Positions 10,717 to 21,329 of a stretch of DNA of 64,000 nt are shown piece by piece. The stretch is from Ceratodon purpureus (Eukaryota > Streptophyta > Bryopsida > Pseudoditrichales > Ditrichaceae). Where the stretch lies: contig CM026426.1 in NCBI GenBank assembly GCA_014871385.1, positions 55,237,375 through 55,301,374 on the forward strand, read 5' to 3'. Both the position numbers and the translations under genes were made by a program. The notes beneath the pieces were generated by a model, which was not told the origin of the DNA, did not search any database, and was given only the letters and a program-made list of their open reading frames with translations. Positions within the stretch are counted from its first letter, which is position 1. The number at the start of each line of letters is the position of its first letter.

Positions 10717-12616
10717 CACTATAAGAATCCCGCGTTTTAGGTGACGTTCTCCAAAAACATGGTCGAGTTTTTTTCATGTCTCTGTGTTAGTCATTCATGT
10801 CTTGAGGAACGTGAAGACGTTCACTTGTTTTTTGAGATAAAATGGGCTTATCGTCACCAGACACGAGCGCGCTATCCTAAAAACGCAAAGACGTTTGGAA
10901 AAACGTCCGCGTCTATGGGGACGTGGCAGAGGACATCCTTGTAGACACGTAATTGCCACGTCAACAACGGCCTCGTTTTGACGGACGGTAAAATGGGCGC
11001 GAAGTTACGGGGCTGCAAGGTAACATTCTGCCCACAGTGAAAAAAACCACAAGAAGGGCAGGGTCAGCAAAGGGAGCAAAAAAAGGCCGAGAGGGATTGA
11101 AGAACCTTTTTTTTATTTTTTCTTTCTAAATGAAATTTACAATATCAAAGTTCTTCTCTCTTTCTTTTTTGGAGATGTCCGCCTGTCTCGAAAGATGTCG
11201 ACAAAGACATCTGTCGTGACATGGTGATGTTCAATAATCCATTTTTCATTCATTGGTGGCAACTTTCATCCATCAAGGCTTTAGGTTAGGGTTTTCAGCC
11301 TTGGTAGGGTTAGGGTGAGCCGCCACTTTGGCGGCTTCTCACCTTGTATTTGAGAGCTTGTTTTCAAGCTTTTGGTGTTTTCTTCCTCCTCCATGGACTG
11401 TCTCCCATTGTTTTCCCTATCAGTCCCTTGTTTCTTCTCCAAGTAGAGTGAGATTCACCATAGTTGTAGATCTCTTGTAGGGCTTTCCAATGGTAGTTAG
11501 CACGTCCAATTCCGAGTTATAGGTAGTGAGATATTGCCTCACAAAGTTGGGGTTGTCAAAGGAGTGCGGCTGGAGGAAGGGTCTCGGATTTTTAGCAATC
11601 AGTCCGAGGATTTTGATCCTATGCTTTTGAGATTCTAAGGGTAGATGTACAATCAACTTAGCTTTCTAAAAAGCTAAGGCACGCCTCAATCCAAGCTAGA
11701 ATGGAGAGATGGCGACCTAAAAACTGAAAGGTACTTCAAAAAAATCCGGAGGGGGGGGGGGGGGGGGGGGGGTTCTCCTAACTTCATTCTTGTTCTCCAT
11801 CTTCTTCTTGTCTCCTTTCCTCCCTTGTTCCTTTCTTCATGTGATCTTCTTTCCTTAGTTTTCTTGTGATCAAATGCCACCATCATGGCTATCGAAACAC
11901 CTTTGTGGCTGCAAAGACACCTTCATGTCTGCAAAAACACTCGCATGTCTACAAAAAACACCCTCATGTCTGCAAAACACCTTCATGTCTACAAAAACAC
12001 ATTCATCTTTGCAAAAATACCCTTCCAAACATCACGTACACATTGACATGGCCATGTCAAGCATGGCAAATTCTACAGCATGGGGATGTCCACTATAACA
12101 AATGTCGGACACAATTCACGTCCGGACAGACATCGCCGTGGACATCACGTTGTCACCACGTAGACGTCTCAAAAACCACGGTGATGTCCTCGATGATGTC
12201 TAAAGTAACGCAATTCTAACTCAAAAATCACCGGAAACTATGCTTACGTGGCAAACCACGTCACTCCTTTGCGGCTGACAAGTCAGAATTTTGCGCCGCA
12301 ACGTCAGAAAATGGTGGGTCCACGTGGTCCGTTAGGTCACCATGGCAGCGATGACATCCTCCTCCCATATGGCACTTCCCAGAAAAAACTTTGCTGATGT
12401 GTCGTCGACGTGGCGTCCACGTTGCATACTTCACTGCCCCTCAAAATCACCCGGAGACGCGCGTGCTACGGAGATGTCCGCATGTTTTTTCGGATGTCTG
12501 CATTTGTTCTGCTGCGTCTTAGATGTTCTCATGTCTGCAAAACATCCTTTACAACGTCCACTTGTTTTTTGAAACATGATTCGAGATGTCACCTAAAACG
12601 CGGGATTCTTATAGTG
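10717..12616. mobile_element. Non-autonomous CACTA-type transposon, 1.9 kb
   Basis: Both ends read CACTATAAGAATCCCGCG and continue as perfect inverted repeats for about 29 bp. The 3-bp sequence TCC flanks both sides (10714–10716 and 12617–12619). CACTA termini with a 3-bp duplication define the superfamily. Subterminal regions hold many short degenerate repeats built on GATGTC/GACGT and ATGTCTGCAAAAACAC (dense at 11890–12010), as usual for CACTA elements. I see no transposase. It sits inside exon 3 of gene 1, whose frame is restored when the element and one TCC are ignored. Confidence 0.88.
11751..11772 (+). repeat. 22-base poly-G tract
   Basis: An uninterrupted run of G inside the CACTA-type element. 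It is prone to length error in assembly and to quadruplex formation. Confidence 0.9.
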
Positions 12617-13749
12617 TCCATCGCGATTCTGCTCTTTGGGGGGTGTCCGCTGAGTCGCTCGTTAGGAGCAGGAAAATTTTCAGAATTGACTTTCTTGCGA
12701 CCACTCAAGGTGCTACGCTCTACCCACGTTAGTACTTGGGCAAAGTCCTCATCGTCCTCGCAAATCAGAAGCCAGTGCCAAACATGGTTGAAATGGGGCT
12801 GTCCATTGACCATATTGAAGAACTCCATGAAGAAGGGGTTCTCCAAAGTGTAGTTATGCCTCGTCTTGTAGGTTGGGAGAAACCGGTAGTCGATGATTTC
12901 CAATCAGAGAGCGTCGCACCACAACCTCCATACATTGGAGGGCCAAGACCCGAAGGTAAGTCGAGGCTCCCTGATGAATGGGAGAAACCACATCTGAGCT
13001 AATGGACTCTGAAACCCATCTCGCACCTGAATGAAGGTTCTAAAGAACTCAACCGCATACGGGGATAGATCCTTGGCGGACGCTTTGTGATACTATGTAT
13101 CTCTAGAGTTAGTCCAGTATGAGTTCGGAATACCCCAATCAAGCAAAACGTGCTTGGACTCCTTGGAGACAGGGTAAGCCTTCTTGAACTGCTTCCAAGC
13201 CAATACATCAAGGACGCCTCTCTTGATTAGATGTAGGGTCGGTTTAATCTTGTTCAGTTCTGCCTGAGCTATAGCCTTACGTTTTCTCTGCTCTACCCAC
13301 TCCTTGACCGTGTAGCAGTCCTCCAGTACATATGATTTCTGCTTAATGACAACCTTCGGATACGTGTACTTTTGACTTGGCCCAGACTTATGCAGGATGT
13401 GCTTACAGAGCCTCTGTTGATCCGCCTCTGACAAGTTCTCGAGCCATTTGAAGAACTCCCTTCGAAGCGTTCCATCCTTGTCTGGAACGAACCTGGCACT
13501 CTGATAAAATATCTTGTGAGGTTCTTCGCTGTCGGGGTCTATGAGTCCACCACATGCCGGAGATGCGATCACCTCCTTCCACAGGTCCCAGGTTTCATCA
13601 AATGATGTGATGATCTTCAGCTCGTTTGTAAGGGAGATATTGTTCTTCCCTCCCTTCTTCGGCACCAGGGCTTGATGCTTGGCCACATCGATCATTGTGA
13701 AGCGCTCCCTAATTGCTTCCAGAAAGTTTTGCATACACACAAGAACTCC

Positions 13750-13928
13750 CTTAGATGATGCTTTCACGAAAATTACACTTTAGCTCCACTCGAGCTACAG
13801 TGCGTTAGATATACCAGATCATTGAAAACAAACAAGATTATATACATTTAGCTCGACTTGAGCTAAACTGCTGAAGGTTTAGCTTGAGTCGAGCTAAACT
13901 GCACATGATAATGAGTCATAGAACTTAC
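13750..13928. repeat. Gene 1 intron 2 with three palindromes
   Basis: The intron lies between donor GAC/GTAAGT (13928, minus strand) and the acceptor before GGAGTTCTT. Palindromes occupy 13776–13802, 13845–13870 and 13878–13898. The outer bases of each also pair: CACTTTAG against CTACAGTG in the first. Roughly 40% of the intron is palindrome. Confidence 0.75.
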
Positions 13929-15369
13929 GTCGTAAGTTTTTGAGGACGGATTTCTTCTCGCCCCTGTAGTCCTAGACTCGGTTGCACTTGCAGCGGTATG
14001 TTTCTGCGGCGGCTTTCCATACTTCACCCACACTGTCATGGCAGCAATGATATTGCTCGCCCAAATTGGCTTAAAGGGTGCCAGATGATTCACTTGATTA
14101 TAAAACGCTGAGATCTTCCGCAGCGTATTATAATCATAGGTCCAAACGATGTAGGCGTTCCACTTCCTGAAGTCCCAGACCAACTCCTCACTTGCATTAT
14201 CCTCGATGAGTGATTTGGACGCCGCAACGCTGTGTTGCCCGTTGATGATCCAGAAAGTACAGCCCCTTAGATCACCTTCTTCACAGGGTTTGAGCTTCGT
14301 GTCTGGCATCACACACAGGGTTTGCTTCTGTGTCCTATCCGGCATGTTGATCAAGTAATTCTTCATCTCTTCCATGCCCCGCTTTTCATATGCACGGATA
14401 GTCCAATGGGCCGGTGCGGGCTTGCACCTCGTCACGTCCACACTAATCTTCTTTGGTTGCCCATCCTTTTTGAAGACAAACTCCTCCTGGCAATCAGCGA
14501 AGAAACCCTCGTAAATTCGATTGGCACTATCGAAGTCTAGGACCTCTCCAACCTTGTTCTCCTTTGGAAGTTCCACGAGAACAAAGTTCAAACTTGTTGC
14601 CAGGTCCTCCGCAGATAAGAACAAGTCCTTTTTGGGCTTCGGCTTGTCAATCTTCTTCTCCAGGCCTTTCTTCTTCAATGGTGAGAGGGGTGTGGGAGTT
14701 GCAGAAGCGGCCCGGCTTTGCGAAGGAACTATTGCTTTGCCTCTACTGCGTCCGGTCTGTTGGCTTCCCATTTGGCTCCCAGTTGATGTCACTCCAGACA
14801 CGTCTATTGGAGATCTGCCCTAGGTTAGCCTAGCCCTTGCCTTTGTTGCGGCAGGCGTAAGGCTGTTGACGACATTCCTCAGTTTCCAAGCTAGGGACTT
14901 TGCCTGGAGAGTACGTCCATCTTTTGTTGCCCATTTCTTGTCAAATACCTCTTGCCTCAATGTCTTCTCTATGTCATCGTAGCAAGAAGCCGACAGACTT
15001 TCCATTAAGGATATCGAGTCGAAGAGGTTCTCTGCTACGTCCACTACTATGGTGAAGAGGAATGAATTATTCCTCATAGATGAGCACATGATCTTTATGA
15101 TCTCTTTTCCCTTATGGTCAAACTCAATGACCTTCGTTTCGATGTCGATGACCTAGGGATCTTGGACTTCACCCTTGAATATGGTAGCGAATGTTAGATA
15201 CGGGGTGTACGCAACCCATCGCAATGTCCAATTTTTGACCTTCGAGGGGTCTTTGAAAGTCCACGCCTCAAATGTTCTTGAGTTGTCCCCGCCATCATCA
15301 TCCGAATTAGAATTTGGAACAGGCTTGAAGAAATGATGTAGCGCCTCAAGTACTCGGGATTTCTCTTCA
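13929..15369 (-). pseudogene. Gene 1 exon 2: ParB-like domain
   Basis: A single frame of 480 codons is preceded by acceptor cttgcag and followed by donor GTAAGT. The first 180 residues (EAWTFKDPSKVKNWTLRW...) match nothing I recognise. A basic Ser/Pro linker with KKKGLEKKIDKPKPKK follows. The C-terminal half has a ParB/DGQHR-type motif, FWIINGQHSVAASKSL, preceded by a basic strand-helix segment. ParB-family domains bind DNA, hydrolyse CTP, or in some phage and mobile-element proteins act as nucleases. The family usually has DG.HR where this copy has NGQHS. Two TAG codons (15153 and 14820) interrupt the frame. Confidence 0.6.
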
Positions 15370-15914
15370 CTGCAAGGAGCAAACCTTAAACATTAGAAAA
15401 ATTCGGAGGCCATTTAGCTTGAATCGAGCTAAATGGTGGTCTATGTAAGAATAAAAAGACGACGTCCCAGCAGTTTAGCTCGACTCGAGCTAAACTGCTT
15501 TGGCTTCAAAAAAGGAGCACTAACAGTTTAGCTCGAGTTGAGCTAAATTGTAGGTGGATCTCCCGAGTAGGTTTCGGGAGGTTCACATATAGTTTGGCTC
15601 GACTCGAGCTAAACTAGAGTGCTCCCTTTTGAAGTCTCTGCAGTTTAGCTCGACTCGAGCTACACTGCAGGATACACAGTAGTATCTGACTACAGTTTTG
15701 CTCGAGTCGAGCTAAATTGTAGCAATTTATTAGTTAAATTTAAAGTACTTTTAGAGTTTTTATCTTTATATGTACATTGTGTAAGTGAGTTTAGCTCGAG
15801 TCGAGCTAAACTGTTGAGCGATAGTTGTCTTCCGCAAGCAGTTTAGCTCGACTCGAGCTAAACTGTTCTTGATTTTTAAAGGATTTTTTACGCAATTTGC
15901 AGACTATGTAGTAC
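15370..15914. repeat. Gene 1 intron 1 with an eight-palindrome array
   Basis: The intron is defined by donor GACAG/GTACTA and acceptor cttgcag/TGAAGAG, and splicing gives an in-frame join. It holds palindromes at 15410–15436, 15470–15498, 15523–15551, 15590–15616, 15638–15670, 15690–15722, 15788–15812 and 15839–15865. All share core arms TTTAGCTCGA/TCGAGCTAAA around one central base. The flanking 2–6 bases differ between copies but stay complementary within a copy (GCAG/CTGC, CCA/TGG, CTGCAG/CTGCAG). One 29-bp copy (15470–15498) is perfect apart from its centre. Confidence 0.9.
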
Positions 15915-15925
15915 CTGTCGGCCAT
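15915..15925 (-). pseudogene. Gene 1 first coding exon
   Basis: ATG at 15923–15925 in AAAATGGCC context is followed by eight more coding bases and a GT donor. Joining to 15369 keeps frame (MADS...). An acceptor upstream (cctttttgcag at about 15980) suggests a further 5' untranslated exon. Confidence 0.55.
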
Positions 15926-15980
15926 TTTATTGTTTTTTCTTCAGATTCCGCCGTTGTATAGCTGATAAAACGTGTTATGC

Positions 15981-17559
15981 CTGCAAAAAGGAAGGATTTT
16001 GAAAGGTCAGAACACAAATCGAGAATGACACAAATGTTTTACATCCTGTTACAGTATTTCCAGAAAATGCGGAAGTATAATCAGATTCTAAGGCGCCTGT
16101 AACAAGATTGATATCCAAATAAACATAATTGGGAACTTCAAACGCAATGCAAATGAAGTTGAAATGTAAAACACAAGACACCGAATATGCTACTGCAAGC
16201 ATAAATTAATTCACACATACATAGACACAGTTATCAGAAAACAAACATTAATTCAGACACGAAAAATAAACATCGTTTATAATGATTTTCAAGTAGACAA
16301 AAATACAAGTACACACAGTTTCCATCCAGACCACAACTTTGATACAAAACAAAACCAAGACAATGAACTCAATCACAGTTACAAACACTGAGTGACACAA
16401 ACACACAGAGTGAGACAAAAACAGACACACGAAGACTCACACAGACGCAATTCGGACAGTAAATCAAAGAAACAAAACAAGTACTACAGGCTGCGTGCAA
16501 CTATACACATGTATCTGCTGAATTTGTCTTAAAAAAATAAAATGCTAATCCTAATCTGTTGATAATATTCCATAGAATGAGACTAGACAGAATGGAAAAC
16601 GATTGAAACTGATTGAACTGATCGAACTTCGGAAACTGATTGAACTGCTCGAAAAAGAAAAAAAAAAAAAAAAAAAAAAAAAAACGCACGTGAACTGATT
16701 AAAGAGGTATAAGATGATGCCTTACCTCGAAATCATGTCAAGAAACCCCTGCTCGGTACACCTCCGCCATCTCCACTTCACTCCGTGATTGTTGAAGCAG
16801 TCAGAACTTCAAACTTCTAAGTCTACGGAAATCTCTGCAAGATTGTCCGAACAATACAACTCAAACCCTAATCGCCTTGCTCATCTATGAACACTCGGAC
16901 GCAATACCCTCAAAGCATAAACCTTCAACACTCTATAAACAGAACACCTCAAACCCTTCCTTCGCGCACAAGCACCTGAAAACCGAAACTAAAAACCTAA
17001 ACCCTAAACATCGCAAATCAATTTCAACAAACACAATACACTGAAACAGCTCAACCAATGTAGACCCAACAATTCTAACAAGTAATTGAAGTTCAACTCG
17101 CGGGAAACAGTCTGCACCCTAAACGCAAACTACAACAAAACTATTCCGCTCCACAAAACACACTTCCGCCACACAAAAAAACTCATGTACAGAACAATAC
17201 AAACATTGCGTCGACGAGGTCGGGAGTGGGGAGCTTGTCATCGCCCTCACGGGGGCCGAAGACCGTGCCGCCTTCACGTGCAAACCGGTAACCGCGGGGT
17301 CCAAAGCTCGTCCCCGCGGGCAAGTGTTTTAATTTTTTAAAATTTAAATTCTATGAATTTGAACTACGAAATAATTGTTCTTTAGTGAAAGACAAATAAA
17401 TATATGCGTATTGATTGCTATGAATTAAAATTCTATCCCAAACAAACTGCACGCGATTTTGAATGTTTTGAAAAAATACTCAATTTTAAACTTCGAAGTT
17501 GCCAAATTATGAGCAATTGTAAAGGATGAAAATGTTCTCTTTTATTTAACAAAAGACAA
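15981..17559. other. AT-rich upstream region of gene 1
   Basis: No supported coding gene. It contains a poly-A run (about 16650–16683) and a GC-rich patch (17213–17330) that I cannot place. A possible 5' untranslated exon on the minus strand ends at the donor GAG/GTAAGG near 16727. Promoter elements for gene 1 would be expected here, but I see no convincing TATA box. Confidence 0.35.
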
Positions 17560-18285
17560 TATTTTTCACATAGTATGCCTCGTATGATTGGCATGAAATT
17601 AACTAAATTTTAATCAATTCAATAACGTTCTACCCTAACAAATATTTTTTCAAATTTTTCAATTTCTTAGACGGAAACCTAATTTTCTTATTCTTTTATA
17701 TAATTCCAAAAATGATAATCTTCATTTTATGGATTCAAATGAATCCTCTTACATCAATGATCATCATTGTTGTAGTATTAATATATGATATTGTGTAATG
17801 GTATAGACACTTGTACTAGCATACAATCTACGTGCTAAGCAAATTATTAACAACTTTAGGGAATTGGAATTTTTATAATTATTCATGAGAAGCAAATAAT
17901 TAAAATTTTGTAAAAATTTATTACTTCCTAATAAGAAGCAAATATACAACTTTTATTAAATATTCATGAGAAGCAAGATTTTTGTACAAATTTGCTTCTA
18001 ATTTGAAAGTAATAAAATTGTACATTTATTATATATTCATAAGAAGCAAGTATTCTACTTTTATTAAATATACATGAGAAGCAAATATTCGTACAGATTT
18101 ATTACTTTATAACAAGAAAGTAGAATATTTGGTTCATGCATATATTTTAAATTTTTTAATATTAATTGAATATGAGACGTCTACAAATTTAATTAACATA
18201 ATAATCCTTTCAGATATATGAAGTTAATATTTGTTCGAAGACGAATTTAATTTGGATACACAAGATAAGAGTTTAAATAATAGTT

Positions 18286-18361
<76 letters not shown>

Positions 18362-18841
18362 ACGAAAGCATCAAATATAAATACACTATTAGCAATGAAA
18401 ATTAATTTACTATATTTTATTTTAGAACATATTTATGTAAACTTTATCATCATATTATTATTTAAAATACAATCTAGTATCATAATTTATCTATAATAAT
18501 AATATATTATAATATACCAAGTTACTAATATATTCATTTACAATTTTATGATCAATTAATAATAGTTCGAGATTAATAAACTATATTCGAGTATATAAAA
18601 ATTATAAAATGATATTCAAGTATTTTTAAGTATATTTACGAAGTACATTAATAAAATTAATAGTATTAAATTAAAGAATTTAATTCATTTATTATGGAAA
18701 TTTATTAACATATTTTAGAGGATTAAAATATTTATATTTATTCGTGAGGAGCAAATATTTAAAACATTGTATGCCTTATATGATTGGCATGTAAATTAAA
18801 TAAATCGTAATCGATTCATTAACGTCTACCTTGACCAATAT
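17560..18841. repeat. AT-rich duplicated spacer, left copy
   Basis: The motif ATTCATGAGAAGCAAATAT recurs at about 17882, 17965, 18030, 18070 and 18740. The block TATGATTGGCATG...AACGT(T)CTACC occurs twice (17580–17640 and 18780–18832). The stretch 18360–18700 is homologous to 24890–25013 joined to 61266–61490, the flanks of Ty3-B. This is therefore an old duplicated spacer unit. Confidence 0.7.
18285..18358. repeat. (AT)n microsatellite
   Basis: A pure TA dinucleotide tract of about 74 bases in AT-rich spacer. Confidence 0.95.
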
Positions 18842-19432
18842 TGTGGAAAGTGATTTCCACGGTTGGCACACCGGAATACTAATTCCGGTAGAAAAATGAT
18901 AAAAATTAAAAAAAAATTATGTTAAGAACACGGAAGTACTACTGAGATAAATGAAACAACCGGTTAAGACGGTTGGCTGAATAAATAAGAGAACCGGATG
19001 GTCAACCGGGTGAGATCCGGTCGTCTGAGTCGAAGGAGAGGAAGCACCGTCCATGTGACAGAACCCTGACACCGCGGACTTAAGGGTAACCGCCGGAGGG
19101 TACAATGCACGCGAGAAGAATGGCTGCGACCATTAAGGCGCCGCCGGTCGCGACCGTCCAATGATGAAAGGCTACGACCGTCCGTCGTGATGAGCTACAA
19201 ACGGGCGGGAGTGAGTGCAGGTATAGAATGAGGAAGAGCAGCCGTGCTCCTCCTTTCTTTTGTCATTTTGTGGCGCGCTGGATCCTTGTGTTCCGCGGCG
19301 AAGTGCGCAGTTAGGGTTGGGACGGTAGGAGAGAGAGACGGTGAGACGGAAGTGTTTCCGTTAGTTGAGGGATTGTGGTGAGGATCGTGCGTGCAGGGGC
19401 TACCGGAGTGACGGTGAGGAGGACTTAGCAGG

Positions 19433-21306
19433 ATGGGTAGAAAGAAGAAAGAACCGGCGGAGGAGGGACAGTTAGTGAAGGTACAACGAGTCATGCCGTT
19501 GATGCCGGCAGACGAAGGAGAGATGGAGCTCCTCCGGGCCGCCTTAGATGTCATGGGCTGTGCGTTACTATTGGACAAGGCGTGGGGTTGGAAACATTCC
19601 CTTCCGGCCCAGAGATCCTCGTCAAGAACCCCGACAATCGAGGAACCATCCGGGGAGAACCGGAGCAGTGGACAGCACAAGACTGGAGGGATACGTACGG
19701 CTTCACCAACGTTGGGGAGGTCTCAGCACCGGAGGCCCGGGAATTTGTGTGGACGTATATCACGGGGTCCGGAGACAGGAGAGAGGGGTGGGATCTGGAC
19801 GACATCAAGGATGCGAGGGCCCGGAGGGTAGTAGGGTTTATGAACCCTATTTTCCATCCGGAAAAGCCCAAACGGATAACCATCAAGTGGGCGTCCATTT
19901 TCCTTGGGGCCATGGACGGTGAGTTCTCCGTAGACTTGGGCCTCATGATAAAGACGATAGTCGACCGGCAGGTAGCCAATCTCCGGAAGACCAAGAAACA
20001 GGCCACATGCCTTCCGTCTTTCCTTGTTCACGTCTACCGTCACCGGGGGCTGTTGAACCCTAAGGAGATCCTGGAGTATGATGAACTGAAGAGCTTGCAA
20101 CAGTACGCTGAACCGGAAGAAGTGTCTGATCAGGACGATGATGAGGATTGTATGGAGGTCTCTCCCACGCCGGCTAAGAGACCCCGTCCCAGCCCGGAGA
20201 AGGGACAGCCGTCCTGATCACCTCGGACTCCCACCCCGACCAAGCGAACCCTGAATACGGAAGTCTTCAAACCCACCGGACCACCGGAGCACACCGGGGA
20301 CCCGTGCCAGGACTTAGTCAACCTTTCGGAGCAGGTGTCGGCATATGCTCAGTTCCTACAGTCAACTAGGCAGCTGGAGGGCCGGTTGGCTATGGAGGTA
20401 ATTTCCCTTACGGGCTCGGTTCGGTTAGAGGAATGCCTGGTTATCCTTCGCAAGCACCGGGACTTAGCCAGTCTACAGGCCAAGCACATCGACAAGATGG
20501 AGCAGTACCGGGAGAGGATTAACAAGCTCGAACAGGAGGTACGTGATGCCCAAAGGGATTTCAATGACGCCCGTGAACGGGCAGCCCATGCCATCCAGTC
20601 GGTCGTCGAGGTCAAGGCCACTTTAGCCCTTCTGGTGGATGTGGCCAATCAGTGCGCCGTTTACCAAGCCTTCTTGACCCGTCAACCGGATCTGGTTCGG
20701 ACGAAGATCGTGAAATTCATGCACGGTCGGACGCAGGTGATGAAGGACACTTGGTTGCAGATGAGGCACTTTGTGGAGATCATCAGTGCCGGAAAGGACG
20801 GTCCGTCAAGACCACCAGAGCCACCGGCAGATCGGGAGGAGCCCAGACCATCGACACCAACCGGGGGACCGGCACAGGTGCCACTTCCAGCCTCTCCGGT
20901 ACAGTCGACCTTCCGGCCAGTGCAACCGGACTTAGGACAACCGTTGGAGGATCCTATCCCGGATACCTTGAACAACTTGCACAATCTGCCCACCCTGGCT
21001 AGAATTGAGACTGTTAACCCCGGAAACATCTCTTTGGAACCGGACCAAGGCCCACCACCGGAAGACCTTGTGTGGGTACAGGGATCTCCGGAACATCTCC
21101 AGGTGGATCTCAGCGCAGTTCCAGTGGCTGCACGATCTCCCTCCCCGGCGGTTCAAGCAGGACCATCCCGGAAGGCCATCGAACAGCCGGCAGCTGATAC
21201 TTCGGAAGAAGGCCCCTCGCTAAAGAGGCTGAAGAAGGGATTAAAGAAGAAGGAACGGTTGGACGGAACTCGGCACAGTCCCCGGTTCGATAAGAACAAG
21301 GAGTAG
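19433..21306 (+). pseudogene. LTR-C coiled-coil protein, frame-broken
   Basis: It starts MGRKKKEPAEEGQLVKVQ at 19433, shifts frame at about 19575–19590, and continues in one frame to 21306 with an in-frame TGA at 20215. The N-terminal globular part is unrecognised (EQWTAQDWRDTYGF...). An acidic linker follows, then a coiled coil around LDKMEQYRERINKLEQEV, a Pro/Glu-rich stretch and a basic end (LKRLKKGLKKKERL). The layout resembles the post-pol ORF3 of the Ty3 elements farther right, although I see no clear residue-level similarity. The function is unknown; I infer an accessory retroelement protein. Confidence 0.5.
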
Positions 21307-21329
21307 AAGTTAGGATAAGGACCGGATAA

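Larger units (their letters stand above)
10472..13749 (-). pseudogene. Gene 1 exon 3: methyltransferase-like region, twice interrupted
   Basis: The exon begins near 13749 (aag/GGAGTTCTT) and runs to the CACTA-type element at 12616. It resumes at 10716 and reaches the MULE-1 edge at 10472. A hydrophobic strand (SKHVLLDWGIPNSYW) sits where methyltransferase motif IV (usually DPPY or SPPW) would be. A later segment (YIEVHDTFCNHGEAMYQLYAG) resembles motif I (DxFxGxG) followed by a helix (TKPLLAAM). Motif IV before motif I is the order of permuted beta-class N4/N6 DNA methyltransferases. Neither motif is canonical, so activity is doubtful. TAG (13093) and TGA (12904) break a frame that otherwise runs through. 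The call rests on motif order and on similarity to gene 2. Confidence 0.5.
3505..15925 (-). pseudogene. ParB-like / methyltransferase-like gene 1, whole span
   Basis: Four exons with good splice sites can be followed. Exon 1 is 15915–15925 (ATG at 15923–15925 in AAAATGG context). Exon 2 is 13929–15369. Exon 3 starts near 13749 and, ignoring insertions, ends at 4587. Exon 4 is 4449–3505. The exon 1/2 join gives an in-frame MADSEEKSRVLEALHH start. The protein has an N-terminal domain of unknown type, a ParB-like box in exon 2, a permuted Rossmann methyltransferase-like region in exons 3–4, and an acidic, coiled-coil, Ser/Pro-rich tail. Exon 3 is interrupted by a CACTA-type element and a MULE. 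In-frame stops occur at 15153, 14820, 13093, 4384, 4003, 3814 and 3745 (all TAG), 12904 (TGA) and 3964 (TAA), and there is a frameshift near 10670. No protein can be made as it stands unless stops are recoded. It is a paralogue of gene 2 at 46–53 kb. Confidence 0.65.

Noticed and set aside
16727-16790. Possible first coding exon of gene 1 (ATGGCGGAGGTG... to donor GTAAGG)
   Set aside because: It reaches an in-frame TGA within ten codons, and the ATG at 15923–15925 gives a better in-frame join. I treat it at most as a 5' untranslated exon.
17213-17330. GC-rich patch in AT-rich spacer
   Set aside because: It stands out in composition but I could not match it to any element end or domain. It may be a small transposon fragment.
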